A DNA stretch of 64,000 nt from Polaromonas sp. (GTDB taxonomy: Bacteria > Pseudomonadota > Gammaproteobacteria > Burkholderiales > Burkholderiaceae_C). Below, piece by piece: positions 18,997-27,170 of this stretch. The notes beneath the pieces are model-generated. The model ran no database searches. It was not told where the DNA came from and saw only the letters and a program-made list of their open reading frames with translations. The translations under genes and the position numbers were made by a program. Position 1 is the stretch's first letter, and every line of letters begins with the position of its first letter. The stretch spans positions 36,771-100,770 of the forward strand of contig JAURVI010000043.1 of NCBI GenBank assembly GCA_030655515.1, read 5' to 3'.

Positions 18997-20859
18997 TTAC
19001 CGTGCGGGGCGTGCCGGACGCTTTTGGGCGTCGCGGGGGACAAACACCTTGCCGGCAGGTTTGGCAAAACCGGGTTTGCGGTCTGCAAAATCAGCACGTG
19101 GCGCAAAACCTTCCGGACGGCCGCCGAAGCCGCGGTCATCCCGGCGCGGGCCACGGCTGTCGCGGTCGATGCGGTCGTTGAAAGCGCCGCCATTGCCCTG
19201 CGCCTGGAACGGTGCGCGCTCGTTGCGGCTGTTTCCAAAACCACCACGGTCAGCGCCGCGGTCGGCGCCAAAAGCGGGTTTCTTGCCGGCGTAACCGGTC
19301 GTAGCGCCGCCACCGAACCCGCCAGAAGGCGCGCGGTCATTGCCGAAGCGTCCACCACCGCCGAAGCTTCGGCCGCCACGGTCCGGGCCATTGCCAAAAT
19401 TGCCGCGCGGGCGATCCGAGGTCGGCGCGAAACGCTGCTGCGGCTCGAGACCGGCCACCACGCTGGGCTTCAAGTTTTGCTGGGTGTAGTGCTCGATATC
19501 CTGAATTTTTCGGCGATCCCGGAACTCGGCAATCGTGATGGCCTGGCCTTCGCGTCCGGCACGGCCGGTACGGCCAATGCGGTGGACGTAATCTTCGGCT
19601 TTCATCGGCAGACCGTAGTTGATGACGTGGGTGATGGTTGGCACGTCCAGGCCGCGGGCAGCGACGTCGGTCGCCACCAGAATCTGCACACGGCCGTCGC
19701 GGAAAGCCATCAAGCGGCGGTTGCGCAAGCCCTGGCCCAAAGCGCCATGCAGCGCCACGGCGCTGAAACCTTCCTGCACCAGGTCATTGGCCAGACCGTC
19801 ACACTCGACCTGGGTGCAGGCAAACACGATGGCCTGGTTGATGGTGGTGTCGCGCAGCCAGTGGTCCAGCAGCTTGCGCTTGTGGGTCATGTTGTCGGCC
19901 CACAGCAGCGACTGCGTGATGGAAGCGTGTTTTTCGTGCGGGGAATCAATCTCCACACGCTGCGGCTGGCGCATGACGCGGGTAGCCAGTTGCATGATGC
20001 GAGGCGCAAAGGTGGCGCTGAACATCATGGTCTGCTTGCGCTCGATGGTGAGCTGGTTGACTTCGGTCAGGTCGTCGGCAAAGCCGAGGTCCAGCATGCG
20101 GTCGGCTTCGTCAACCACGAGGAACTGCACCTGGTCGAGTTTGATCTGCATGCTGCGCTGCAGATCCAGCAGGCGGCCGGGCGTGGCGACCACGAGGTCG
20201 GCGTTTTGCAGCCTGGCGATTTGCAACTGGTAAGGAATGCCGCCAACGACGTTGGCGATACGCAGGCCGCGGCAATGGCGAACCAGGTCGATCGCGTCGG
20301 CGCAGACCTGCTGAGCCAGCTCGCGCGTCGGGCACAAAATCAGCGCGCCGGGGGTCGCGGCCTTGAAGTTGCGCGCGTTGGTCGGATCCTTGCGCTTGGG
20401 CTTTTTCAGCGGCGCTTCGCCACGGGCGACAGCCTCTGCGCTGAGGCGCTCAAATTGAGCACGCTCATGGCGCTCGGCGTCTTCCTGCTGCTTGAGCAGG
20501 GTGTGCAGCACGGGCAACAGGAAGGCGGCGGTTTTGCCGCTGCCAGTCTGGCTGGAGACCAGCAGGTCAGTGAACTTGCTTGCCTTGGGGTCCGCATCCA
20601 ATGCCTGCATGGCTTTGGGGATGGTGGCCAGTTGCACCGCGGTCGGCTGGGTAAAACCCATGTCGGCCACGGCTTGCAGCAGCGCCTTGGCCAGGCCCAG
20701 TTTCACGAAGCCGTTGGGCTCCGGTGTGATGGCGTCCAGCGAGTTTTCAGCCCCGACAGGGGAAGCAGGCGCGTCAGAAAAGTCCGGAATCAGATTGATT
20801 TCGGTGTCGGTATTTGCTTCGGCCAAAAAGTCGCCGCGAGCCTCAAAAGAGTCAGTCAT
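18997..20859 (-). CDS. DEAD-box ATP-dependent RNA helicase (RhlE-like)
   Basis: 620 residues from ATG 20859 (GTG 20871 possible). All DEAD-box motifs are present: Q motif GFTQPTAVQLATIP, Walker A SQTGSGKT, PTRELAQQ, DEAD in VVDEADRML, SAT, VATDVAARGLDVP and HRIGRTGRAGREG. A C-terminal tail of about 170 residues is Gly/Arg/Phe-rich with many RGG/FGG-type units, ending in basic RPARPAR, typical of RNA-binding, disordered extensions. These helicases remodel mRNA, rRNA or degradosome RNAs, often at low temperature. The 354-bp untranscribed-looking leader upstream could carry regulatory RNA structure. Single-gene unit. Confidence 0.92.
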   Translation of the reverse strand: MTDSFEARGDFLAEANTDTEINLIPDFSDAPASPVGAENSLDAITPEPNGFVKLGLAKALLQAVADMGFTQPTAVQLATIPKAMQALDADPKASKFTDLLVSSQTGSGKTAAFLLPVLHTLLKQQEDAERHERAQFERLSAEAVARGEAPLKKPKRKDPTNARNFKAATPGALILCPTRELAQQVCADAIDLVRHCRGLRIANVVGGIPYQLQIARLQNADLVVATPGRLLDLQRSMQIKLDQVQFLVVDEADRMLDLGFADDLTEVNQLTIERKQTMMFSATFAPRIMQLATRVMRQPQRVEIDSPHEKHASITQSLLWADNMTHKRKLLDHWLRDTTINQAIVFACTQVECDGLANDLVQEGFSAVALHGALGQGLRNRRLMAFRDGRVQILVATDVAARGLDVPTITHVINYGLPMKAEDYVHRIGRTGRAGREGQAITIAEFRDRRKIQDIEHYTQQNLKPSVVAGLEPQQRFAPTSDRPRGNFGNGPDRGGRSFGGGGRFGNDRAPSGGFGGGATTGYAGKKPAFGADRGADRGGFGNSRNERAPFQAQGNGGAFNDRIDRDSRGPRRDDRGFGGRPEGFAPRADFADRKPGFAKPAGKVFVPRDAQKRPARPAR

Positions 20860-21213
20860 GTTTTTTCTCACGAATCACTTGCGCGCGCCGCCAAGTTCTG
20901 GTTTAGGCGGGCGAACAAGAAACTACCACCTGCCGCGTCGCGGAAAGGCTTCGTTCATGGTTAATAAAACATCAACCATCAAACGAATATTTCGGTTCGG
21001 GCGACTTCCGGAAAAACCGGTGTCCGAAGCGATGGCTCTGTCGGTAGAGCCCAAAGGTGTGAGGTAGATGTGCAATTGCAGCGCACCCTGTGCAACTGCA
21101 AGCGCGCAATTATGGCACAGTTTACGGGTTTGTACCAATCTCTTTATCAACCCCCGTGATGCCGTGGGTTAACCGGGCTCGCCGCGTGGGTTGGACACAT
21201 CCATCGGCTGAAA
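20860..21213. other. 354-bp gap upstream of the DEAD-box gene
   Basis: No credible gene on either strand. It holds the promoter/leader of the minus-strand helicase and the downstream end of orn's neighbourhood (orn ends at 21214 and reads toward it). A weak inverted repeat CCGG-AAAAA-CCGG occurs near 21013. No T-run terminator for orn is evident, so orn and the helicase could share a long transcript. Confidence 0.4.
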
Positions 21214-21777
21214 TCACTTCAAAAAGTGCGTGCGGTAATGCGCCAGCTCGTCGATGGATTCATGCACGTCGGCCAGCGCCGTGTGGCTTTGCTGTTTCTT
21301 GAACGCGCCGTAAACCTCGGGGCGCCAGCGTTTGGCGAGCTCCTTGAGGGTGCTGACATCGATATTGCGGTAATGAAAAAACGCTTCGAGTTTGGGCATG
21401 TACTTGACCAGAAAGCGCCGGTCCTGGCCGATGGTGTTGCCGCACATCGGTGACTTGCCTTTGGGCAGGTACTGCGCCAGAAAGGCCAGCAACTGCTTTT
21501 CGGCATCTTCTTCGGTCACGCTGCTGGCTTTGACCTTGGCGATCAGGCCGCTGCGGCCGTGTGTGCCTTTGTTCCAGTTGTCCATTTTGTCCAGCAAATC
21601 GTCCGGCTGATGGATCACCAGCACCGGGCCTTCAATACGCGGCGTCAGTTGGGGGCCGGTGACGATCACGGCAATTTCCAGCAAACGCTCTTTGTCCGGG
21701 TCCAGCCCGCTCATTTCGCAGTCGAGCCAGACCAGGTTCTGGTCGGATTTTTTCAGTAGGGGTTCAGGGTCAAGCAT
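21214..21777 (-). CDS. orn: Oligoribonuclease
   Basis: 187 residues, full length. It degrades di- to penta-ribonucleotides and linear pGpG, completing RNA turnover and c-di-GMP breakdown. DEDDh exonuclease motifs are intact: [11 protein letters not shown] (Exo I), [12 protein letters not shown] (Exo II) and [15 protein letters not shown] (Exo III with catalytic His). Divergent from the M48 peptidase gene with only 35 bp between starts, so the two promoters overlap. Confidence 0.95.
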   Translation of the reverse strand: MLDPEPLLKKSDQNLVWLDCEMSGLDPDKERLLEIAVIVTGPQLTPRIEGPVLVIHQPDDLLDKMDNWNKGTHGRSGLIAKVKASSVTEEDAEKQLLAFLAQYLPKGKSPMCGNTIGQDRRFLVKYMPKLEAFFHYRNIDVSTLKELAKRWRPEVYGAFKKQQSHTALADVHESIDELAHYRTHFLK

Positions 21778-21812
21778 CTTGCGATTCTCGCTGATCGCCT
21801 AAACTGCCAACC

Positions 21813-23180
21813 ATGACTGACTACTCGCTTGTTTTTACCCTGGTGTTTGCGACCGCAGTGGTGTCGGTCGTGCTGCTGAATTTTTACCTGACATCGCGTC
21901 AAATACGCCATGTGGCGCGGCACCGCGACCAGGTGCCTGCCGCCTTCGCCGCCACGATTTCGCTGGCGGCTCACCAGAAAGCGGCCGACTACACCATCAC
22001 CAAAGCCCGCTTCGGCCTGCTGGAGCTGGCCTTCGGCACAGCGGCGCTGCTGGGCTGGACACTGCTGGGCGGCCTCGATGCGCTGAACCAGGCGCTGGCC
22101 GGCACCGGCCTGGACCGCTACGGCAGCCTGCTGCCGCAACTGGCACTGCTGGCCGCTTTCGGCTTGATCGGCGGCCTGCTGGATTTGCCCTTCACACTCT
22201 ACAGCACCTTCCGGATCGAAGAGCGTTTCGGCTTCAACAAGATGACTTTCAGGCTGTGGCTGACGGACTTGTTCAAATCCCTGGGGGTCGGGATCCTGAT
22301 CGGCCTGCCCGTTGTGGCGCTGATGCTGTGGATCATGGGCAGCACCGGCAGTTGGTGGTGGCTCTGGGCCTGGGGCGCCTGGATGGGCTTTAACCTGCTG
22401 ATTCTGGTGCTTTACCCGACGGTGATTGCGCCGCTGTTCAACAAGTTCCAGCCGCTGGAGGACGAGACGCTGAAAGCGCGGGTGACGGCCTTGATGAAAC
22501 GCTGCGGCTTTGCCGCCAAAGGCTTGTTCGTGATGGACGGCAGCAAGCGCTCGGCCCATGCCAATGCTTATTTCACCGGCTTTGGCGCGGCCAAACGCGT
22601 GGTGTTTTACGACACGCTGCTCAAGCAGCTCAATCCCGGCGAAGTGGACGCCGTGCTGGCGCATGAGCTGGGCCATTTCAAGCACAAACACATCATCAAG
22701 CGCATCGCCGCGATGTTTGCCCTGAGCCTGGCCGGCTTTGCGCTGCTGGGCTGGCTGTCAACGCAGGTCTGGTTTTACACCGGGCTCGGCGTTCGTCCCA
22801 ATATTGCCCCCACGCTCGGCGCTATCGCGTCCTCGCTGCCCCCCGAGGGAGCGCTCGCGCCTTGGGGCGGCCCGGCGGCGCTTATGCCCGTCCCCAACGA
22901 CGCGCTGACCCTGCTGCTGTTTATGCTGGTCGTGCCGCTCTTTGGTTTTTTCATCTCGCCGCTGTTCGCCCGGTTTTCGCGCAAGCATGAGTTCGAAGCC
23001 GATGCCTATGCCATCGCGCAAACCGATGGCAAGGATTTGCAAAGCGCCCTGCTCAAGCTTTACCAGGACAACGCCAGCACCTTGACGCCAGACCCGGTGT
23101 TTGCGAAGTTTTACTATTCCCACCCGCCGGCTTCCGAGCGGCTGGCCCGCATGGACACCAACGGCGGAGTTCCCGCATGA
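21813..23180 (+). CDS. M48-family (Ste24-type) membrane zinc metallopeptidase
   Basis: 455 residues with about six to seven hydrophobic segments and the zinc-binding HELGH motif (His284, Glu285, His288) followed by the third ligand region FEADAYA near residue 393. Related to CAAX prenyl protease 1/Ste24 and used in bacteria for membrane-protein quality control. A 25-residue stretch near 332-356 (APTLGAIASSLPPEGALAPW...) is encoded by an in-frame copy of a dispersed repeat (22806-22880). Its stop overlaps the phhB start by four bases (ATGA), and phhB overlaps rsgA likewise, so the three genes form a coupled operon. Confidence 0.9.
   Translation: MTDYSLVFTLVFATAVVSVVLLNFYLTSRQIRHVARHRDQVPAAFAATISLAAHQKAADYTITKARFGLLELAFGTAALLGWTLLGGLDALNQALAGTGLDRYGSLLPQLALLAAFGLIGGLLDLPFTLYSTFRIEERFGFNKMTFRLWLTDLFKSLGVGILIGLPVVALMLWIMGSTGSWWWLWAWGAWMGFNLLILVLYPTVIAPLFNKFQPLEDETLKARVTALMKRCGFAAKGLFVMDGSKRSAHANAYFTGFGAAKRVVFYDTLLKQLNPGEVDAVLAHELGHFKHKHIIKRIAAMFALSLAGFALLGWLSTQVWFYTGLGVRPNIAPTLGAIASSLPPEGALAPWGGPAALMPVPNDALTLLLFMLVVPLFGFFISPLFARFSRKHEFEADAYAIAQTDGKDLQSALLKLYQDNASTLTPDPVFAKFYYSHPPASERLARMDTNGGVPA
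22806..22880 (+). repeat. Dispersed GCCCCCACGCT...GGGGCGGCCC repeat inside the M48 gene
   Basis: Begins GCCCCCACGCT, contains CGCTGCCCCCCGAGGG and ends CTTGGGGCGGCCCGGCGG, the same order of blocks as the tandem array at 25481-25740 and the intergenic copies at 28028 and 28692. It is 75 bp (25 codons), in frame with the peptidase. Confidence 0.75.
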
Positions 23181-23497
23181 GCAACCCCATCCATCAAAAC
23201 CGCCGTGCGCTGAGCGCCACCGAGATCGTCACCCGGTTGAGTCAGCTCAATGGCGAGCAGGCCCAGGGCTGGCGCCTGATCGACGGCTCTCTGGAAAAAA
23301 CCTGGGCCTTCAAAAACTTTCACGAGACCATGGGTTTTGCCAACGCCGTGGCTTTCATTGCCAATGCCGAGGACCACCACCCGGACCTGGCGCTGAGTTA
23401 TGGCAAATGCACGGTGCGTTTCAACACGCACGACGTGAACGGCATTTCGGTCAGCGACTTTTTCTGCGCGTCCAAGGTTGACGCGCTGCTGGCTTGA
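23177..23497 (+). CDS. phhB: Pterin-4a-carbinolamine dehydratase
   Basis: 106 residues, the usual size. It dehydrates 4a-hydroxytetrahydrobiopterin to recycle the pterin cofactor of phenylalanine hydroxylase. The signature histidines appear in ANAEDHHPDLALSYGKCTVRFNTHDVNG (EDHHPD...TH). Start ATG 23177 lies within the end of the M48 gene, and its TGA overlaps the rsgA TTG start. No phhA is in the window, so it may serve another pterin enzyme. Confidence 0.92.
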   Translation: MSNPIHQNRRALSATEIVTRLSQLNGEQAQGWRLIDGSLEKTWAFKNFHETMGFANAVAFIANAEDHHPDLALSYGKCTVRFNTHDVNGISVSDFFCASKVDALLA

Positions 23498-24438
23498 CCA
23501 CTGTTTCCTCCGCCGGGACCCTGCCCGGCCTGGTGGTGGCCGGCTTCGGCCGGCATTGCCTGGTGGAGACGCCCGACGGCCAGCGCCTGATCTGCCACCC
23601 GCGCGGCAAGAAAAGCCAGGCCGTTGTCGGCGACCGCGTGTTGTGGCTGCCCTCGCAGGACGAAGGCACGATCGAGAAGGTGGAAAAACGCAGCAACCTG
23701 TTCTACCGGCAGGACGACATGCGCACCAAGTCGTTCGCGGCCAACCTCGATCAGGTGCTGATCCTGATTGCCGCCGAGCCTGAATTTTCGGAAAGCCAGT
23801 TGACCCGCGCGCTGATTGCGGCCGAAGCCGAACGCATCACCCCCATCATTGCGCTGAACAAAAGCGATTTGACCGAGCCGTTCGGGCGCGCCTGGGCCAA
23901 GCTGGCGCCCTACCGGGCCATGGGCTACCAGGTCGTGCCGCTGGCGATCAAACCGAAAATCGCCGGGCCGGCGGCCAATGAGGCACAAATGGCGCAACTG
24001 CAGGCGCTGCTGCACGGCAAAAAAACATTGGTGCTGGGGCCTTCCGGCGCCGGCAAAAGCAGCCTGACCAATCTGCTGGTGCCCGACGCGCAGGTGCTGA
24101 CCGCCGAAATATCGCAGGCCCTGAACTCCGGCAAACACACAACCACCAGCACCACGCTGTACTGGATCGACGCGGCCAGGACCAGCGCCCTGATCGACTC
24201 GCCGGGCTTCCAGGATTTTGGCCTGCACCACATAGCCCCGAGGCATCTGGCCAACTACATGCCGGATTTGAAAGCTCACGCGCAAGACTGCAAGTTCTAC
24301 AACTGCACGCACCTGCATGAGCCCGGCTGTGGCGTTATTTCAGAAGTCGAATCAAGCGCCAGCCCCAGCAAAATAAGCGCAAGTCGCTATCGTTTGTATA
24401 GCGAACTATTTGCCGAGCTGTCGCAAAGCCGCTACTGA
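23494..24438 (+). CDS. rsgA: Ribosome small-subunit-dependent GTPase A
   Basis: 314 residues from TTG 23494, overlapping the phhB stop. RsgA is a circularly permuted GTPase that helps mature the 30S subunit. Order seen: N-terminal OB fold (LVVAGFGRHCLVETPDG), G4 NKSDL, G1 LGPSGAGKSSL, G2-type TTSTTLYW, G3 DSPGFQDFG, then a zinc finger (CKFYNCTHLHEPGC). The permuted motif order is diagnostic. Last gene of the M48-phhB-rsgA unit; convergent with the CbiB-like gene 10 bp away. Confidence 0.95.
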   Translation: MTTVSSAGTLPGLVVAGFGRHCLVETPDGQRLICHPRGKKSQAVVGDRVLWLPSQDEGTIEKVEKRSNLFYRQDDMRTKSFAANLDQVLILIAAEPEFSESQLTRALIAAEAERITPIIALNKSDLTEPFGRAWAKLAPYRAMGYQVVPLAIKPKIAGPAANEAQMAQLQALLHGKKTLVLGPSGAGKSSLTNLLVPDAQVLTAEISQALNSGKHTTTSTTLYWIDAARTSALIDSPGFQDFGLHHIAPRHLANYMPDLKAHAQDCKFYNCTHLHEPGCGVISEVESSASPSKISASRYRLYSELFAELSQSRY

Positions 24439-24448
24439 CGGCGCGCTG

Positions 24449-25456
24449 TCAGCCCAGCAGGCGCGCCAGGGTCAGCAAGGCCAGCAGCGCCATCCAGAGC
24501 ACCACAGAGCGCCAGACCAGCCCGACGATGCTGCGCAGGTGCGCCACTTCAGGCTCGCGGCCGGGGGTGCTTTCGGTGACGGCAGGACTGCCCGCATCGG
24601 CACCGTTGGCCTGAAAATGCTGTGAGGTATCGGGCACAAACGCGGCCTTCAGGGCCTCCCCGCCCAGCCGCACGTTGACCGCGCCGGAGGTGGCGGCGAG
24701 TATCACGCCGTCGTTGTGGCTGTCCGGACCAGGCGGCTGGCGCTGCGCATAATTGCGCCAGCCATCAATCGCGTCTTCGAAGCTGCCGACCACCGCAAAA
24801 CCCAGCGCGGTCAGGCGCGCAGGCACAAAGTCGATCATGTCCCAGGCGCGGGTTGCCGCGCCCTGCAGCGCCGGACTGGCGCCCTCGCCGGTCGATTCGC
24901 TTTTATGCACCCAGTAGCGGGAAACAAACTCGCTCATGCGGTAGAGCACTGCACCGGCCGGCCCCAGACCCAGCGCGGCCAGTACCGAGAACCAGGCGAG
25001 TACGCCAAACACATGGCGATGCGCGGCGAGCACGGAATACTCGATCACATGCCGGACAATTTCGCTGCGCGGCAGCTCGCTCGCATCGACCTGACGCCAC
25101 TGCGCCAGCAGCCCGCGCGCGCTGGCTTCGTCACCATCGTCCAGCGCATCGCGTATGTCGGTGAAATAGTGACTGAACTGGCGAAAACCGAGGGTGACAT
25201 AGAGCACGGCCACACTCCAGGCAAAGGCCAGCACCCCACTGGCGCTCCACAGCAGCCAGTACACCACGAGCACGCCCAGCGTCGGCACGACAACGGCCAC
25301 GCTCCAGGCAACCCAGCCGTGCTGCGGCTTGCCAGCGTCCAGACTGCGTCTGGCCCAGCGCGCCCAGCGGCGCAAACCGGCATGGATCAGATTGCCACGG
25401 GCCAGCGGTCTGACCTGTTCAATGATGAGGGCAAACAAAACAGCAAAAAAACTCAT
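24449..25456 (-). CDS. CobD/CbiB-like integral membrane protein
   Basis: 335 residues. N-terminus MSFFAVLFALIIEQVRPL and several hydrophobic segments (VVVPTLGVLVVYWLLWSASG; VFGVLAWFSVLAALGLGPAGAVLYRMSE; terminal VVLWMALLALLTLARLLG) match the CbiB-like/AmpE-like membrane family often annotated CobD/CbiB family in Comamonadaceae. Motifs FVPARLTALGFAVVGSFEDAI are conserved in true CbiB (adenosylcobinamide-phosphate synthase). No other cobalamin genes are nearby, so enzymatic cobalamin synthesis is uncertain even though the window has a B12-dependent reductase. Confidence 0.7.
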   Translation of the reverse strand: MSFFAVLFALIIEQVRPLARGNLIHAGLRRWARWARRSLDAGKPQHGWVAWSVAVVVPTLGVLVVYWLLWSASGVLAFAWSVAVLYVTLGFRQFSHYFTDIRDALDDGDEASARGLLAQWRQVDASELPRSEIVRHVIEYSVLAAHRHVFGVLAWFSVLAALGLGPAGAVLYRMSEFVSRYWVHKSESTGEGASPALQGAATRAWDMIDFVPARLTALGFAVVGSFEDAIDGWRNYAQRQPPGPDSHNDGVILAATSGAVNVRLGGEALKAAFVPDTSQHFQANGADAGSPAVTESTPGREPEVAHLRSIVGLVWRSVVLWMALLALLTLARLLG

Positions 25457-25480
25457 GCCAAATCATAACGGGCCTGGGAT

Positions 25481-25740
25481 ATGGCCCCCACGCTTTTCAC
25501 TGCGTGTCATGCGCTGCCCCCCGAGGGGGCTGATTTTTCTAGGGGCGGCCCGTCGAAAAATGGCCCCACGCTTTTCACTGCGTGTCATGCGCTGCCCCCC
25601 GAGGGGGCTGATTTTTCTAGGGGCGGCCCGTCGAAAAATGGCCCCACGCTTTTCACTGCGTGTCATGCGCTGCCCCCCGAAGGGGCTGATTTTTCTAGGG
25701 GCGGCCCGTCGAAAAATGGCCCCACGCTTTTCACTGCGTG
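25481..25740. repeat. Tandem array, about 3.3 copies of a 78-bp unit
   Basis: Units begin at 25481 (79 bp), 25560 (78 bp) and 25638 (78 bp), with a partial 25-bp unit from 25716. Each reads ATGGCCCCACGCTTTTCACT, then CTGCCCCCCGAGGGGGC, TTTTTCTAGGGGCGGCCCGT. Units 1-3 are nearly identical (single-base changes), implying recent expansion. The unit is a member of the dispersed repeat family also at 22806, 28028 and 28692. The length is a multiple of three, so frames stay open through it, but no start or conserved protein supports a gene. Confidence 0.9.
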
Positions 25741-25754
25741 CAACACTGCACTAG
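25736..25754. repeat. Copy of the right end of the 3076-3240 MITE-like element
   Basis: GCGTGCAACACTGCACTAG is identical to 3222-3240. It abuts the tandem array and its last bases (CTA, 25751-25753) form the TAG stop of the NUDIX gene on the minus strand. Confidence 0.7.
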
Positions 25755-26446
25755 GCGCTTAAAAAGCGATAAAGGTTGCGCAGCATGCCGGCGGTTGCGC
25801 CCCAGATGTAGCGCTCTTTGGCATCGCTGCTGCCCGCGCCCGGGTACGGCATGGACAGCCACTGGCGCAACACGCCATCGAATTCGAACTCATGGCGTTG
25901 ATGATGCGCCGGGTTCATCAGGTAGCGCAGAGGCACCTCAAAGATATCGGCCACCTCGGACGGGTTGGACTGTAGCGTAAAGCCGGTCTGCACCAGCGCC
26001 ACCACCGGCGTGACGATGAAGGCGGTGCCGGTGACGTAGGTCGGAAGAATCCCCAGCACCTCCACATGCTCACGACTCAGGCCGATTTCCTCATGCGCCT
26101 CGCGCAGGGCCGTGTCCACTGCATCGTGATCAACTTCGTCCGTCCGGCCGCCGGGCAGCGCTATCTGGCCGGAATGGTTGGACATGTTGCCGGCCCGCTC
26201 CGTCAGCAGCACCATCAGTTCATCGCGCATGACCAGCGGCAGCAGGACCGCAGCCAGTGTCGGCTCGCGATCGGCGAACTTCTTCTCGCCGCTGTGTTCG
26301 GGCGTCCAGACTGGCGGGTGCCTGAAACGCTGGCGCAAGGCCTGCGGCGTCAGGTCATGCGCCGGCACGCCGGACAGGTGCGCATCCACACCGAGCACGG
26401 GAATGCTGCGCGGGTCGAATTTTGGCAAGGGCTTGGTGAAGGTCAT
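25751..26446 (-). CDS. NUDIX hydrolase, CoA pyrophosphatase type
   Basis: 231 residues from ATG 26446 (ATG 26464 lies next to the rplS terminator and is less likely). The NUDIX box GGRTDEVDHDAVDTALREAHEEIGL fits GX5EX7REUXEEXGU, and the preceding LLTERAGNMSNHSGQIALPGG is the NuCoA signature, indicating hydrolysis of coenzyme A or acyl-CoA to phosphopantetheine and ADP derivatives. The stop codon is supplied by the MITE-end sequence at 25736-25754, so the extreme C-terminus may be altered relative to relatives. It is the last minus-strand gene before the tandem array. Confidence 0.88.
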   Translation of the reverse strand: MTFTKPLPKFDPRSIPVLGVDAHLSGVPAHDLTPQALRQRFRHPPVWTPEHSGEKKFADREPTLAAVLLPLVMRDELMVLLTERAGNMSNHSGQIALPGGRTDEVDHDAVDTALREAHEEIGLSREHVEVLGILPTYVTGTAFIVTPVVALVQTGFTLQSNPSEVADIFEVPLRYLMNPAHHQRHEFEFDGVLRQWLSMPYPGAGSSDAKERYIWGATAGMLRNLYRFLSA

Positions 26447-26465
26447 ACGAAGCGAAGCAGGCATA

Positions 26466-26495
26466 AAAAAAGCCGCCCAGAAAGAGCGGCTTTTT
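26466..26495 (-). terminator. rplS terminator
   Basis: On the minus strand AAAAAGCCGC, a 9-base loop, GCGGC then T-run (arms around 26486-26491 and 26471-26476, flanked by T/A runs on both sides). It lies 16 bp after the rplS stop and separates it from the NUDIX gene. Confidence 0.8.
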
Positions 26496-26511
26496 GAGGG
26501 CTGAACCGCTT

Positions 26512-26877
26512 TTATGCAGCTTTGGCGCCCAGCTTTTCCTTGATACGCGCCGACTTGCCGCTGCGGCTGCGCAGATAATACAGCTTGGCACGGCGCACAT
26601 CACCCCGGCGCTTGACTTCGATCTTGGCGATCAGCGGGCTGTAGACCTGAAAGGTGCGCTCGACGCCTTCGCCATTGGATATCTTGCGCACGATGAAGCT
26701 GGAGTTCAGGCCGCGATTGCGCTTGGCAATCACGACACCTTCAAAAGCCTGCACACGCTTGCGGGTGCCTTCAACCACATTGACGCTGACGATCACGGTG
26801 TCGCCGGGAGCATACGCCGGAATGGTCTTGTTCAGTCGAGCAATTTCTTCCTGCTCAAGGGTTTCGATCAGATTCAT
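26512..26877 (-). CDS. rplS: 50S ribosomal protein L19
   Basis: 121 residues, full length. Begins [15 protein letters not shown] and contains the highly conserved [25 protein letters not shown] and [14 protein letters not shown] [15 protein letters not shown]19 sits at the 30S-50S interface. Last gene of rpsP-rimM-trmD-rplS, but separated from trmD by 293 bp that contain a terminator-like hairpin, so it probably also has its own promoter. Confidence 0.98.
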   Translation of the reverse strand: MNLIETLEQEEIARLNKTIPAYAPGDTVIVSVNVVEGTRKRVQAFEGVVIAKRNRGLNSSFIVRKISNGEGVERTFQVYSPLIAKIEVKRRGDVRRAKLYYLRSRSGKSARIKEKLGAKAA

Positions 26878-27059
26878 AAAAATTCCATCTCGCTTGTTTC
26901 TCGTTCATGCACGCGCTGCGCTAAAGACCGCAAATCCATGGACACATCAAGGATGCATCAAGATGGTTGCAGTGGCCGCCAGAGGATCGAAAAGCTTTTG
27001 ATTATAGCCATTTATGGCCGCGGGAGCAGTTTGGGCAGCAGATCGAAATAGTGCAGGCG

Positions 27060-27084
27060 TAAAAAAGCCCGCTCAACGCGGACT
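27060..27084 (-). terminator. Terminator-like hairpin between trmD and rplS
   Basis: Minus strand: AGTCCGC, loop GTTGA, GCGGGCT, then TTTTTT. Arms are 27078-27084 and 27066-27072, with one G-T pair. Positioned about 90 bp after the trmD stop and before rplS, it could uncouple rplS expression from the upstream operon. Confidence 0.65.
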
Positions 27085-27170
27085 GTTTGAGTGGGGAAAG
27101 CCGATTAGGCTGCCACCTTGTGTGGCACCAACGTCCGGCCGTCGCGCGCCCGGCTCAAAACGCGTTCACG

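Noticed and set aside
20920..20942. Similarity between ACTACCACCTGCCGCGTCG here and a segment near 44112
   Set aside because: About 15 shared bases in otherwise unrelated gaps; too short to claim a repeat family.
18775..20964. 729-residue plus-strand open frame
   Set aside because: Antisense of the DEAD-box gene and part of its Gly/Arg tail; low-complexity translation without a recognisable domain.
25481..25740. CRISPR-like array
   Set aside because: Units are 78 bp and directly adjacent with no variable spacers; no cas genes nearby.
25481..25762. Short protein genes across the tandem array on both strands
   Set aside because: Frames stay open only because the unit is a multiple of three; no ribosome site and no similarity to a family.
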